Below are positions 25,623 through 33,879 of a stretch of 64,000 nt of DNA, piece by piece. Source of the stretch: Alcanivorax jadensis T9 (GTDB lineage Bacteria > Pseudomonadota > Gammaproteobacteria > Pseudomonadales > Alcanivoracaceae). Position numbers and translations under genes: made by a program. Numbering within the stretch: position 1 is the first letter of the stretch; each line of letters starts with the position of its first letter. Location: contig NZ_ARXU01000002.1 of assembly GCF_000756655.1 (NCBI RefSeq), positions 186,001-250,000 of the forward strand, in the 5' to 3' direction. The notes under the pieces were generated by a model. The model was not told the DNA's origin. It did no database searches and worked only from the letters and a program-made list of their open reading frames with translations.

Positions 25623-27860
25623 ATGAAAAGGTTCAACGCAGACCAAGTAAGCCTTAGTGAAGCACCACAACAAGTAAGGGTTGATTATTCACTTATTCAG
25701 GCACACGCCAACACCCAAAACATCAGCACACATCAGTCCGGAAGCTCGTTCTTTATCGCATTTGAAATACTCATTGATGAATCTTGCGCCCCTCTAGACC
25801 CGAGAATCGTATGCCCAGAAGAAATTGCATTTGAATACAGCAAATTCTCCCGACCGAACCATTGCCCTAGCATTTGGGCGACTAGGGATGAGTTTCCTAA
25901 AGACCTCCCTCACTTAAATCCTGCCCCTGAAAACAGCTACGCATCGATATGTTTATGGAGAGATGGGGGCAACAACTCATTATACGAACATCAAGGAGCC
26001 AGAGGACTCATTGATACTTTGGTCGAATGGCTGAATGATGCGCAAGATGGCGAATTACAACATGATGGATGGGAGCCAACACCACGCGGATCAAATATAG
26101 ATTGCTACTGCCGCATCGGGGAATTGCAAAACCTTGTCTTTTCATCCATGAAACAAGAGACTCAGGTTTTATATTCGAAATCAAATATCACATTATTCCA
26201 ATATGAAAACACCCAACTTCAAGGCTGCATATTTCCAGGCCACGATCTCACCGCCAAGAAAAAACAAAAATACAAAAAAACGCTGTCCAACAATACAATC
26301 TCCGCCCAAACAGCAACAGTTCTTCTCTGCGCACCCTCAGACTCTGAACCAAATACACACAACCCGATAGACATAAAATCTGGGGAGGACTTTGAGCAAT
26401 ACCTGAAATACTGCGGCATCGAATACTCTACTCACAAGCTAAAACAATACGCTCAAACTCTACTCCCCAAGAAAAATAACAAGTACAGCTCAATCTATTT
26501 AAATGTGCTAATAGCCCATAAAAGGCCAATTCGATTAATTGAAGATATCCCAGATTTAGCTGAAGGCCCAGCTGGAGCGATTGAAGTCATAGCTCTTCTT
26601 ATAGAGCTTGAAGTTAAGAATCAATCCTCCATCAAAATACATCCCTGCACAGTAACAGGAATAGGATCAAGATCCCTTTTAAACAAAATATCCGGCACAA
26701 CAGGCGCTAGCAATAGCCATGTCGTCATAGCTGGCTGTGGTGCAATTGGGTCATCACTATCCGACATGCTCTGCAAACAGGGAGAAAAATACATAACACT
26801 GATAGACAACGACATTTTCTCACCTCACAACACAGCACGACATGCGTTAGGAAAGTTAAATATTTCACAATCAAAAGCGCATGCACTTAAAAGCCATCTC
26901 GAAGACAACTATTACTGTAATAGCATTACAGCCATTCACCAAGAAATCGATCGAGAAAAATTATTATCTCCAGAAGTTCAAAGAGCGAATCTACTCATCG
27001 ACTGCACAGCATCTCCAAAAGTTTCCGATGAAATTGATATTGGAATAAACTCACTTCCAGTTTGCAAATGCTACATCACACATGCAGGGAAGATTGGAAT
27101 ATTCTTATACAGAAACAAATATCAGTCACTTTTTGATCTAACCCTGACAAGTTACTTTTCAGCTCTTCACAATGAAAAAGTGTCGGAGTGGCTTTCAAGC
27201 AGAGACCAGCCTAATTCTAGGGCAACCTCTCTAGGAGTTGGCTGCGGTAGCAACACATTAGAAATGCCTTATTCCACGATACAGTCACACAACTCATTTT
27301 TCCAAACCCTGATTAACCGAAAGCTTGAAGGCGATAAAGAAAGTGGGGTTTTTATTAACACTTTAGACGACGACTATTTGCCTGCAGGGCACTATGAAAT
27401 TCCAGTCCCAGGCTTTACAGAGCAGAACACAAACGGCTGGACCATCACCATCTCAACTGAAGCTCACAAAAAAATAGAGCGCTGGACAGAGCACGACACC
27501 CCAAACGAGGCCGCCGGGTATTTAATGGGCTCCTTTAGCACAACCCTTAATCGTCTCACGGTAATCGATGCTACATATTGCGCCCAAAAAAAACCAAGCC
27601 GCACCAGCGCCACCCTGCCTGCGGCACATGATCACGAAGAAACAATGAACACAGTCAAACTAACAGGCAACCAAGTGTTTCCAGTCGGAACATGGCACTC
27701 TCACCCGGAAACATCTCCCGAGGCCTCTCCTAAAGACAAAGCCACATTATCGAACATTAGCCGCTTTATTTCTGAAAGGCCTCAGCCGTACATAATGCTA
27801 ATTAATGGAAGAAATCATCAGAAGACATTATCCATGATCACTCCCGAGGAGTGGAATTAA
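25623..27860 (+). CDS. E2-E1-JAB fusion protein (ubiquitin-like conjugation and deconjugation enzyme)
   Basis: A 745-residue fusion of three domains. Residues about 40-175 look like an E2 (UBC) fold, with HLNP at 97-100 and the likely catalytic Cys110 in ASICLWRDGG. Residues about 340-600 are an E1/ThiF adenylation domain: VVIAGCGAIGSSLSDML (P-loop 371-376), LIDNDIFSPHNTARH and LIDCTAS with Cys461 as possible thiol site. Residues about 610-745 are a JAB/JAMM peptidase with Glu629 and the zinc motif HSHPETSPEASPKD (His692, His694, Ser702, Asp705). One chain can thus activate, transfer and remove a modifier. This recalls Cap2/Cap3 of CBASS and Bil operons, but with all parts fused. No separate ubiquitin-like gene is seen. 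It overlaps the next gene by one base. Confidence 0.85.
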   Translation: MKRFNADQVSLSEAPQQVRVDYSLIQAHANTQNISTHQSGSSFFIAFEILIDESCAPLDPRIVCPEEIAFEYSKFSRPNHCPSIWATRDEFPKDLPHLNPAPENSYASICLWRDGGNNSLYEHQGARGLIDTLVEWLNDAQDGELQHDGWEPTPRGSNIDCYCRIGELQNLVFSSMKQETQVLYSKSNITLFQYENTQLQGCIFPGHDLTAKKKQKYKKTLSNNTISAQTATVLLCAPSDSEPNTHNPIDIKSGEDFEQYLKYCGIEYSTHKLKQYAQTLLPKKNNKYSSIYLNVLIAHKRPIRLIEDIPDLAEGPAGAIEVIALLIELEVKNQSSIKIHPCTVTGIGSRSLLNKISGTTGASNSHVVIAGCGAIGSSLSDMLCKQGEKYITLIDNDIFSPHNTARHALGKLNISQSKAHALKSHLEDNYYCNSITAIHQEIDREKLLSPEVQRANLLIDCTASPKVSDEIDIGINSLPVCKCYITHAGKIGIFLYRNKYQSLFDLTLTSYFSALHNEKVSEWLSSRDQPNSRATSLGVGCGSNTLEMPYSTIQSHNSFFQTLINRKLEGDKESGVFINTLDDDYLPAGHYEIPVPGFTEQNTNGWTITISTEAHKKIERWTEHDTPNEAAGYLMGSFSTTLNRLTVIDATYCAQKKPSRTSATLPAAHDHEETMNTVKLTGNQVFPVGTWHSHPETSPEASPKDKATLSNISRFISERPQPYIMLINGRNHQKTLSMITPEEWN

Positions 27861-28468
27861 TGAAAATCCCACTAAAGTCCATCAGCTTTCCAACATCTTG
27901 CGTAACACTACTTGCAATAGTTTTCCTTCCTTCCTTTAACATTAACGGTATAGATGAGATAACGTCGTTCTCAAATGAAATTGAAAGCGCTTCAAAGTTA
28001 ACGGTCTTGCTCATTGCAACAGTGATAATCACGACATTGTTACCATCCAACATCCGAGACTCAATTATTTTTACTCGATTTAAAAAAGCACTTCCGTCAT
28101 GGAGAATAAAGAAGCTTCTATATAGCGACCATAGATTTGGCAGACACTTCGTCACTCAGAATATTCCTGAGATAGCCAATGCTGAAACCCCTGACGAAGA
28201 GCATTATACTTGGTTGAAAATGTACAAAGCGCACAAGGATAGCGCAGAGGTCACAACCCCGCACTTTTGGTACCTATCGCTAAGAGATACATTTAGCAGC
28301 TTGGTAATCCTGACCATATATAGCCTAATATCGGCTTACTACGACGCTATCCCCTCGCTCCCCGGAGGGTGGAAATATTATTTATTCACATCAGCAATAG
28401 TAATGTTTTCCGCTAGGCAGAATGGAAACAAATTGGCTACAAACGTCGTATCAGCTTCATTGAACTGA
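27860..28468 (+). CDS. Small membrane protein with four predicted helices (possible effector)
   Basis: A 202-residue protein whose ATG overlaps the preceding stop (TAATG), so it is translationally coupled to the E2-E1-JAB gene. Hydrophobic segments lie at about 10-28, 46-62 (LTVLLIATVIITTLLP), 142-160 (FSSLVILTIYSLISAYY) and 170-187. Between the two pairs is a charged loop of about 80 residues, including HYTWLKMYKAHKDSAEV. The layout resembles four-helix membrane effectors in nucleotide-signalling defence systems, but I do not recognise the family. A hairpin follows at 28501. Confidence 0.75.
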   Translation: MKIPLKSISFPTSCVTLLAIVFLPSFNINGIDEITSFSNEIESASKLTVLLIATVIITTLLPSNIRDSIIFTRFKKALPSWRIKKLLYSDHRFGRHFVTQNIPEIANAETPDEEHYTWLKMYKAHKDSAEVTTPHFWYLSLRDTFSSLVILTIYSLISAYYDAIPSLPGGWKYYLFTSAIVMFSARQNGNKLATNVVSASLN

Positions 28469-28500
28469 GAAATATGACATCGCGCACAATCATAATCTGT

Positions 28501-28523
28501 CCTGGCTGGAACGATCAGCCAGG
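28501..28523 (+). terminator. Hairpin after the ubiquitin-like operon
   Basis: CCTGGCTG / CAGCCAGG with a 7-nt loop lies 32 bp after the membrane-protein stop. No T-run follows. It is probably the 3' end of the three-gene transcript. Confidence 0.55.
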
Positions 28524-28652
28524 CCATCACATAATCCAGCAACCCACAATCCAATCAACGAAGAATCTTCTGTAAGCCATTATTTTATTGAGAGAAAATC
28601 GTCAGCCGGATTGCCCCATATGAGTCGCGCTCACGCCTCAATACAGAAGCAA

Positions 28653-28671
28653 GCATTCATCTAATGAATGC
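28653..28671 (-). terminator. Hairpin after the NUC-type nuclease gene
   Basis: GCATTCAT / ATGAATGC with a 3-nt loop lies 25 bp beyond the nuclease stop on the minus strand, between two convergent units. There is no clear U-run. Confidence 0.45.
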
Positions 28672-28695
28672 GTCAGCAGTTTAGTGAAGCCGATC

Positions 28696-29664
28696 CTAGT
28701 ACTTCGAATAACCTTCTTTACATAGCCCCGCCAATGACGAAGGCAAATTTATTGGCAGCAACCATTCCTCACCATCCTCCCTAATTTTTATCCCTTTACC
28801 AAAATCAAAACCTGATCTAGAAACAACTGCTTCAATATCCACAGATGCATTACCTAAGTACTCTCTCATGTCTTCAGTTCTGACCACCCTATCCTCATTA
28901 GGCATAAGGAACGCGACGCCCAACAGTCCCGTTTCATCTTTACGCATCACAATTTTGTATTGGTGGCTCGGTATTGCTACACGCACCCCTCTTTCTCCGC
29001 TCATTCTCCAGGCAATTTGATCGGGATCTCTTTCACCCTCCCCGTAGCGATCATAAATTGCACCGCTTATCACCCATATCTCCCCGTATCTTTCCGCCCA
29101 ATTACGCACTACAGCCTCAAGCACCTGCCACTGACCACGATTGAAGTGGCAATGCTGCGCTGTCATATTGCTCATCAAATAGGTGCTAGCCATTGCTTCT
29201 CGGCTTCGCTTCATATCGGCCGAAGGAACCATGTGCCCCTGATCAAATATCGGCTCTTTATAATCAGCACAGTCAGATTTTTCCCAATACTTTAATCTAG
29301 GGTCCGACCTAAAAGACTCCTCACGGGGAACCCCATCACGAAGATCGCTCCCCTTTAGGTGATATGCCACCCACAAAGGTGAACGGAGATCACTGTCGTA
29401 CCAAATTATGTAGTTTGGCTGAACCAATAGCTGCTCGTTATCGGATTCAAAATTAAGAGTCGACAATTCAAAAGGAAGGGATTCTCGGACAATCTCTCTT
29501 GCCCCTTTTCTGTTTTCTGTAAGCAACCGTTTATCAGCCTTCTTAATAAATCTAGAACTTATTTCTTCATCCCACTCACAATAAGGCTCCTTCTTTGTCG
29601 CACTCACAGATGAGAAAGCCAGCAACAGAATCAGACACAACGCTTTACGCAACATCCCTAACAT
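28696..29664 (-). CDS. Exported DNA/RNA non-specific endonuclease (NUC family)
   Basis: A 322-residue protein with a signal peptide (MLRKALCLILLLAFSSVSA). The NUC domain has the catalytic His in FDQGHMVPSADMKRS and the metal-binding region YLMSNMTAQHCHFNRGQWQV. The family's DRGH is DQGH here: Arg is replaced by Gln while His remains. It probably cuts nucleic acid in the periplasm or outside the cell. The longest frame starts at 29694; I chose 29664, after the upstream stop, with the signal peptide directly following. It is the second gene after the DUF6765-like gene on the minus strand, transposon cargo with no visible immunity gene. Confidence 0.8.
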   Translation of the reverse strand: MLGMLRKALCLILLLAFSSVSATKKEPYCEWDEEISSRFIKKADKRLLTENRKGAREIVRESLPFELSTLNFESDNEQLLVQPNYIIWYDSDLRSPLWVAYHLKGSDLRDGVPREESFRSDPRLKYWEKSDCADYKEPIFDQGHMVPSADMKRSREAMASTYLMSNMTAQHCHFNRGQWQVLEAVVRNWAERYGEIWVISGAIYDRYGEGERDPDQIAWRMSGERGVRVAIPSHQYKIVMRKDETGLLGVAFLMPNEDRVVRTEDMREYLGNASVDIEAVVSRSGFDFGKGIKIREDGEEWLLPINLPSSLAGLCKEGYSKY

Positions 29665-29681
29665 CTTAAATAGATTCTTAT

Positions 29682-30755
29682 TTAAGCAGCACAAATCCCG
29701 TATCGTGGCAAGACATCTTTCACGATAGAGAACCTGACCGCCTGCAGCGCGTCATGAAAGCATTTCCAGTTTGAGATCAGGAACTCTGGCCGATACTCAA
29801 ATACCTCGTCCTTTTCATCTTTTTCTTTTTCTTGGCCTATCGCCACATGCTTCCAAGACCCAACCCCTTTAGGTATATATCCTAAATCTGCAGGACCAAA
29901 TGAAAATCGACCCTCCGCAATAGCCTCTAACCATTGCTCGTGACGGGCATCACCGCCTCCCCTGCAAGAAAGAATCAAGCGTCTTACCTCCGCTGAATCC
30001 GTATCGCTAAGCCCCGACACATTCACCAAGTCTAAGTCCCGGTCATTATTCTTGAATGCCCGTAGAGCTCTACACATATAGTCAATTGCTTCCAGGAATA
30101 TTGCTGGATTGTCTCGATCTATAATCTCACCTAGACCGTTCTTATAACGCCACTTCAAGTAGGGCTTGTCTGGGTGGCTCAATGCCGCTCCATGCCCCAA
30201 AGGAAAGGCTTCAGACAAGAAGAAGTTTGCCAATTTGCCAAATAAGCTCTGATCTTCCTCAGGCTCATTACTCTCCAACTCCTCGACCTCATTGATCGCG
30301 TGATTCACACCCGCAAAGCCCTGATGGGCCCAAGTGTCAGCAAATACATGCATGCAAATCCCGATACGATGCAGAAAGTAAGGCTTCCCTGCTGATTCGT
30401 AGCAAGCCTTCAGCATATCCCGGGCCACAAACGAATTGGGGTAACAAACAAGCTTTCGAACAAAGGAGTCTCCTTCGTGATCAGACTCGGCGGGCTTACC
30501 AGCATTACCAGGAAGAAAATGAAACGGGACCCAAACCTTATGGTTAGCAAGCTCTTCAAGATTCCGATAATCCAGCATTTTGTGCGCGGAAGCCGCTCTT
30601 GAGTACATCGCCCCCACATCAAACTCGATACACCCGTCATTAGTGGCATCGTCTACATACTGGGCGCAATAAGCGATAATTTCTGAATCTTGGTGCGTAT
30701 ACCCTGCACAGCGTGCAGCGACATAGGTCATTGCGTGGTGGCCGTCGATTTGCAT
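29682..30755 (-). CDS. DUF6765-like protein, possibly of the phospholipase C/P1-nuclease helical fold
   Basis: A 357-residue protein. It starts MQIDGHHAMTYVAARCAGYT, followed by IIAYCAQYVDDATNDG, the N-terminal pattern I associate with DUF6765. A second block, GICMHVFADTWAHQGFAGVN, has His/Asp spacing like zinc-dependent phospholipase C and S1/P1 nucleases. No signal peptide is seen. The ATG at 30755 has a good GGAAGGA seven bases upstream; the frame is open to 30833. It precedes the NUC nuclease gene by 17 bp and is likely co-transcribed with it. Function is not established. Confidence 0.6.
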   Translation of the reverse strand: MQIDGHHAMTYVAARCAGYTHQDSEIIAYCAQYVDDATNDGCIEFDVGAMYSRAASAHKMLDYRNLEELANHKVWVPFHFLPGNAGKPAESDHEGDSFVRKLVCYPNSFVARDMLKACYESAGKPYFLHRIGICMHVFADTWAHQGFAGVNHAINEVEELESNEPEEDQSLFGKLANFFLSEAFPLGHGAALSHPDKPYLKWRYKNGLGEIIDRDNPAIFLEAIDYMCRALRAFKNNDRDLDLVNVSGLSDTDSAEVRRLILSCRGGGDARHEQWLEAIAEGRFSFGPADLGYIPKGVGSWKHVAIGQEKEKDEKDEVFEYRPEFLISNWKCFHDALQAVRFSIVKDVLPRYGICAA

Positions 30756-30901
30756 CCTGGAATCCTTCCCGCTTGATTTAGCTTCGATCAAGCAGAATAT
30801 ATCCATCTCTTGCTCATAAGCAAATGACTGCATTGCAATGTTTTTTTCAATCTTGGATACTCTGGATCCATTAAGGAGCGACAGAGCAAGGGAACCGGTC
30901 T

Positions 30902-31879
30902 ATGAAATGGCTTATTTTGTTCGCGATGGTGGCAATCACCGGCTGCGGACTGACGGTCCAGCAGAAAGCTGACTCAACGGCAATAGCCAATGCAACCACA
31001 GAATCAGGAGAGTTTTCTTCTGAAAGCCTAACTCAATTACGTAGAGAGATCATTGATCTTCAAGTCGCTTACTACAAGATCAATCCGAACGCGAAGTGCC
31101 TGGACACTGATGTGGGCACATGTGCAATCCCTCTTGACCAGGGAGTAACCACTGAAGATCTAGCACCCAGAGTCGCTATTAGTGACGCACTGGCAGCTTA
31201 TGGCAACGCCATTGACTCCCTTATCAATGCAGACCACAAGGAAGACATCGCCGAAGCAGCAAATGATTTGAAGGACTCACTTTCTTCTGCCTCAGAAAAA
31301 TCCGATGAGCTTAGCCTGTCTGAAGATCAATTAGACGCGATATCCGCACTTATAGATGTTGCGGGACGCTGGAACCTCGAAAGGCAGAGAAAGAAGGCAC
31401 TGATCGAGATATCGGAAAGTTACGCCACCGTTATTGATCAAGTGACTCCAATGCTGATTCAAGACCTCTCAATAAAGTGGAATTCACCCTGTAGACCAGC
31501 TTTTAGAGACGGACGTGCAGATAATGCCCCAACAACTGGTGCAGATAAGGAAGACGGCATCCTGGATGTCTATTGTTCAACTGCATATAACCTTAAACGA
31601 AATGCTAAGGTTCTGATTGACGGCCGAAACAGCACCGATTTACCACACGCTATCCGCGTTGATGCCGTTGATGCTTACGTCATGGCCCATAATGCTCAAG
31701 TCAACGGCTTCATCATATCCAATACAGGAGTCAAACTCTTAAGCAAGCTGAAAGATTCAGCTGAAGACTTAGGTCGAGTAGCCAAAGACAAAAACTACAA
31801 ATCAAAAGACATCAAAGAGCTAGGCAAGGATCTGAAGTCGCTTTCCTCCTCGCTAAAAGTGCTCATTACCAAGGAATAA
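30902..31879 (+). CDS. Lipoprotein of unknown function
   Basis: A 325-residue protein with the lipobox signal MKWLILFAMVAITGCGLT (lipid on Cys15). The rest is rich in Ala, Asp, Glu and Ser and looks helical, for example SDALAAYGNAIDSLINADH and EIAEAANDLKDS-like segments, with a few Cys (CLDTDVGTC, a later CRPAF). I do not recognise a family. It begins a three-gene unit with 31889 and 32214 and is divergent from the DUF6765-like gene across about 145 bp. It may be a surface or periplasmic partner of the membrane receiver protein. Confidence 0.7.
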   Translation: MKWLILFAMVAITGCGLTVQQKADSTAIANATTESGEFSSESLTQLRREIIDLQVAYYKINPNAKCLDTDVGTCAIPLDQGVTTEDLAPRVAISDALAAYGNAIDSLINADHKEDIAEAANDLKDSLSSASEKSDELSLSEDQLDAISALIDVAGRWNLERQRKKALIEISESYATVIDQVTPMLIQDLSIKWNSPCRPAFRDGRADNAPTTGADKEDGILDVYCSTAYNLKRNAKVLIDGRNSTDLPHAIRVDAVDAYVMAHNAQVNGFIISNTGVKLLSKLKDSAEDLGRVAKDKNYKSKDIKELGKDLKSLSSSLKVLITKE

Positions 31880-31888
31880 GGTGGATCC

Positions 31889-32182
31889 ATGCCCCAACTA
31901 ACAGATCAGCTCCAATCGTTTATTTATGACCTAGACAAGCTTATTGACCGGGGCAGCTATGATAGTGAGCTGCTAGCCTTGAGGAGACGTATTTTTGAAT
32001 TACTTTCGAAAAAGCAAGCAATCGAGATTAAAAAGGCCACAACAAGGTACCATGAGGCTATAGAGTGTCTCTCAGAAGCCAAAGAATCCGTCACCAGATG
32101 CCTTGGAAGCCTAAGCAGTACGGCAGAGATGATCGACAAGGTCACCAAAGTTGTTAACGCCGTACAAAAACTCTTCGATTGA
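31889..32182 (+). CDS. Small helical protein of unknown function
   Basis: 97 residues, predicted almost entirely helical, with heptad-like runs (LQSFIYDLDKLIDRGSYDSE, ALRRRIFELLSKKQAIEIKK). No signal peptide or membrane segment. It starts 9 bp after the lipoprotein stop with a good AAGGTGG site, and ends 31 bp before the receiver-domain gene. It may be a coiled-coil adaptor in this unit; that is a guess from context. Confidence 0.6.
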   Translation: MPQLTDQLQSFIYDLDKLIDRGSYDSELLALRRRIFELLSKKQAIEIKKATTRYHEAIECLSEAKESVTRCLGSLSSTAEMIDKVTKVVNAVQKLFD

Positions 32183-32213
32183 TGCATAAGCCACAATACA
32201 TAGGGGCGGGGAT

Positions 32214-32993
32214 ATGGGCGTCAAGGATTTCGCTGAATCAGCACAAGGCTTCACCAAAAGTCCCCTTGGTATAATTGCGCTATTCATTGTATTGGTCTAT
32301 GGTTTTGCCTCAATAGTTGTCGGCTTCGGAAACTCCCTAGGCGATAACTCCCGCCCCCTTATCTGGTTCCTTTTCATATTTCCGTTCGTTGTTTTTTTTG
32401 GCTTTCTTTGGCTGGTAGCCAAGCATCACTCGAAGCTATATGGGCCATCCGACTTTGCTAATGAAGAGAATTTTTTAAAAGCCAACCTAGCTTCAGCTGT
32501 ATCCTTAGCAGCAGCGACTGCGAAATATGCTACAAATGACGAATCCGGCACCATAAATGCCGAATCTGACCTTGAATCAATAGTTAACAAATTGATCAGC
32601 AAGCCACCTAAGACATTACATAAGAGCAAAAAGAAGAAGATCTTATGGGTGGATGACAAACCTGATAATAATATCTATGAGCGAAATGCTTTTGAAGCAC
32701 AGGGAATAGAGATCACTTTAGCAACATCGACAGAAGAAGCACTTGATCTAGTAAATAAGTACCGTAATCAATACGGGGTTATCATCTCAGATATGAATCG
32801 CAAGGAAGGAAGCTCTGAGGGCTATGTACTTCTTGATAAGTTAAGAGAATCCAAGAACAACACCCCATTTGTGATCTACGCAGGTGCGAATTCTCAGCGA
32901 TACAAGCAGCAAGCCAAAGATCGGGGAGCCCTTGAAGCAACAAACAACGCAAGCGAACTCTTTAGCGCAGTAATGTCTGCCTTGAACGCATAG
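32214..32993 (+). CDS. Membrane-anchored receiver-domain protein
   Basis: 259 residues. Two hydrophobic segments (about 18-40 and 48-70) are followed by a linker and a C-terminal receiver domain (about 141-257). The acidic pair is Asp147-Asp148 in ILWVDDKPDNN and the phosphoacceptor is Asp193 in GVIISDMNR. The usual Thr/Ser after beta-4 appears to be Ala (VIYAGANS), and the conserved Lys-Pro near the end is absent, so signalling may not be classical. No histidine kinase gene is in the element. This REC type is common in stand-alone proteins near defence genes, with the membrane part as possible output. Confidence 0.75.
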   Translation: MGVKDFAESAQGFTKSPLGIIALFIVLVYGFASIVVGFGNSLGDNSRPLIWFLFIFPFVVFFGFLWLVAKHHSKLYGPSDFANEENFLKANLASAVSLAAATAKYATNDESGTINAESDLESIVNKLISKPPKTLHKSKKKKILWVDDKPDNNIYERNAFEAQGIEITLATSTEEALDLVNKYRNQYGVIISDMNRKEGSSEGYVLLDKLRESKNNTPFVIYAGANSQRYKQQAKDRGALEATNNASELFSAVMSALNA

Positions 32994-33016
32994 TAGCCCT
33001 AGACCGAAATCTGTAA

Positions 33017-33265
33017 TTACCCATTTTGTTTCAATGATTGGTCATGGTTACTGCTGTCTATATTCGCAACCGCAGCAGCCAGACAGCATGAGCAAGGGCA
33101 GGCTCTATTGAATAAATTTTGTGCCACACTTACAGCATGATTGCTCGCAGCCCAGATCCCCAGGAAAACCCTATACTCTTCTTCTGGCAAAGAATCACAT
33201 CCTTGCCGATGAACCTCATAGAATCCTTCCTTGGAAAGGGTTCTGCTAGCGTAGTAACGCTTCAT
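33017..33265 (-). CDS. Small His/Cys-rich protein, probably metal binding
   Basis: 82 residues starting MKRYYASRTLSKEGFYEVHR, then QGCDSLPEEEYRVFLG and a C-terminal ACPCSCCLAAA cluster. It resembles a small family found in proteobacterial genomes and mobile elements that pairs a V-H-x-x-G-C motif with a late Cys pair, possibly a zinc knuckle. Role unknown. It is convergent with the receiver-domain gene, with a 23-bp gap. Confidence 0.6.
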   Translation of the reverse strand: MKRYYASRTLSKEGFYEVHRQGCDSLPEEEYRVFLGIWAASNHAVSVAQNLFNRACPCSCCLAAAVANIDSSNHDQSLKQNG

Positions 33266-33445
33266 TTAGGTCAATCCATTTTGCAATTTTCACGAAAGGC
33301 TATAAGGCAGAGGCATCGACGGCAATAGCTGGTGGATTAACATGATGTAAGAAATTGCAGACAGGCAAGGGCTCTCAGACCGGAAGCTACTAGAAAACAG
33401 GTTCTCGGTTCAGCGGTCATCTAAAAGCGGTTGTTATTGCTTATT

Positions 33446-33516
33446 TATGGTGACCCGTACATCCACAATGCAATTTAACCCCCTTGCCAGGTTAGGATAA
33501 CTCTCTAGTCACCATA
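33446..33516. other. Long-loop inverted repeat upstream of tnsAB
   Basis: TATGGTGAC (33446-33454) and GTCACCATA (33508-33516) are perfect complements 53 bp apart. Inside, TAACC and GGTTA form a second stem. It sits in the 614-bp gap between the His/Cys-rich gene and tnsAB. It could be a folded RNA or an operator; the sequence does not decide. Confidence 0.4.
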
Positions 33517-33700
33517 CCCGCCCCAGAATCAAAGATGATTCCACCTTATTGATTCCATTATCTTTTTTTTGAAACCCCTTGATATCCGCACTCTATTTTG
33601 TGCAAATTTAGGTGTGAACCTTTATGTCACAATTTAGATAGGGCAACACCGTAAACAGCAGCCCGAGGAGAAAATAGCGAATGAATACATAAACTTAGAA

Positions 33701-33763
33701 GGGAGGATGGACCCCGGCTGCAACCGGGGCCCAAGACTGTTGGCACAGTCATTCCATTCTCCC
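33701..33763 (+). ncRNA. Predicted three-way-junction RNA upstream of tnsAB
   Basis: 63 nt fold into three nested helices. P1 pairs GGGAGGATGG (33701-33710) with CCATTCTCCC (33754-33763), 10 pairs including one G-U. P2 is CCCCGG (33712-33717) with CCGGGG (33724-33729), loop CTGCAA. P3 is GACTGT (33735-33740) with ACAGTC (33745-33750), loop TGGC. Three closed stems in one short stretch are unlikely by chance. It lies 116 bp before the tnsAB start in the transposon's regulatory gap. It may be a leader RNA, a small RNA or a regulatory structure. The same fold could form on the other strand. No match to a known RNA family is claimed. Confidence 0.5.
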
Positions 33764-33824
33764 CCCTCAAATACACCAATGTCAACAGAGCAAATCACTG
33801 TTGCGGCATTGCTCGTCTATTAGA

Positions 33825-33846
33825 AACCACAATTCAAACTGTGGTT
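33825..33846 (+). promoter_or_regulatory. Hairpin/operator-like palindrome before tnsAB
   Basis: AACCACA and TGTGGTT (7 bp, 8-nt loop) lie 33 bp upstream of the tnsAB ATG. It could bind a regulator such as the MbcA/ParS-like protein, or form an mRNA hairpin. It covers the upstream GTG at 33841, which argues against that codon as the start. Confidence 0.4.
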
Positions 33847-33879
33847 CGGACACACTTGTGCCTAACGCAGGAGAATAGA

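Noticed and set aside
33119-33328. 69-codon plus-strand frame
   Set aside because: It overlaps the His/Cys-rich minus-strand gene, which has the better family pattern.
33266-33879. Retron or reverse-transcriptase-linked RNA
   Set aside because: The folded region has no reverse transcriptase gene beside it, so a retron is not supported.
33266-33879. Integron attC site
   Set aside because: The inverted repeats lack the RYYYAAC/GTTRRRY core boxes, and no integrase gene is present.
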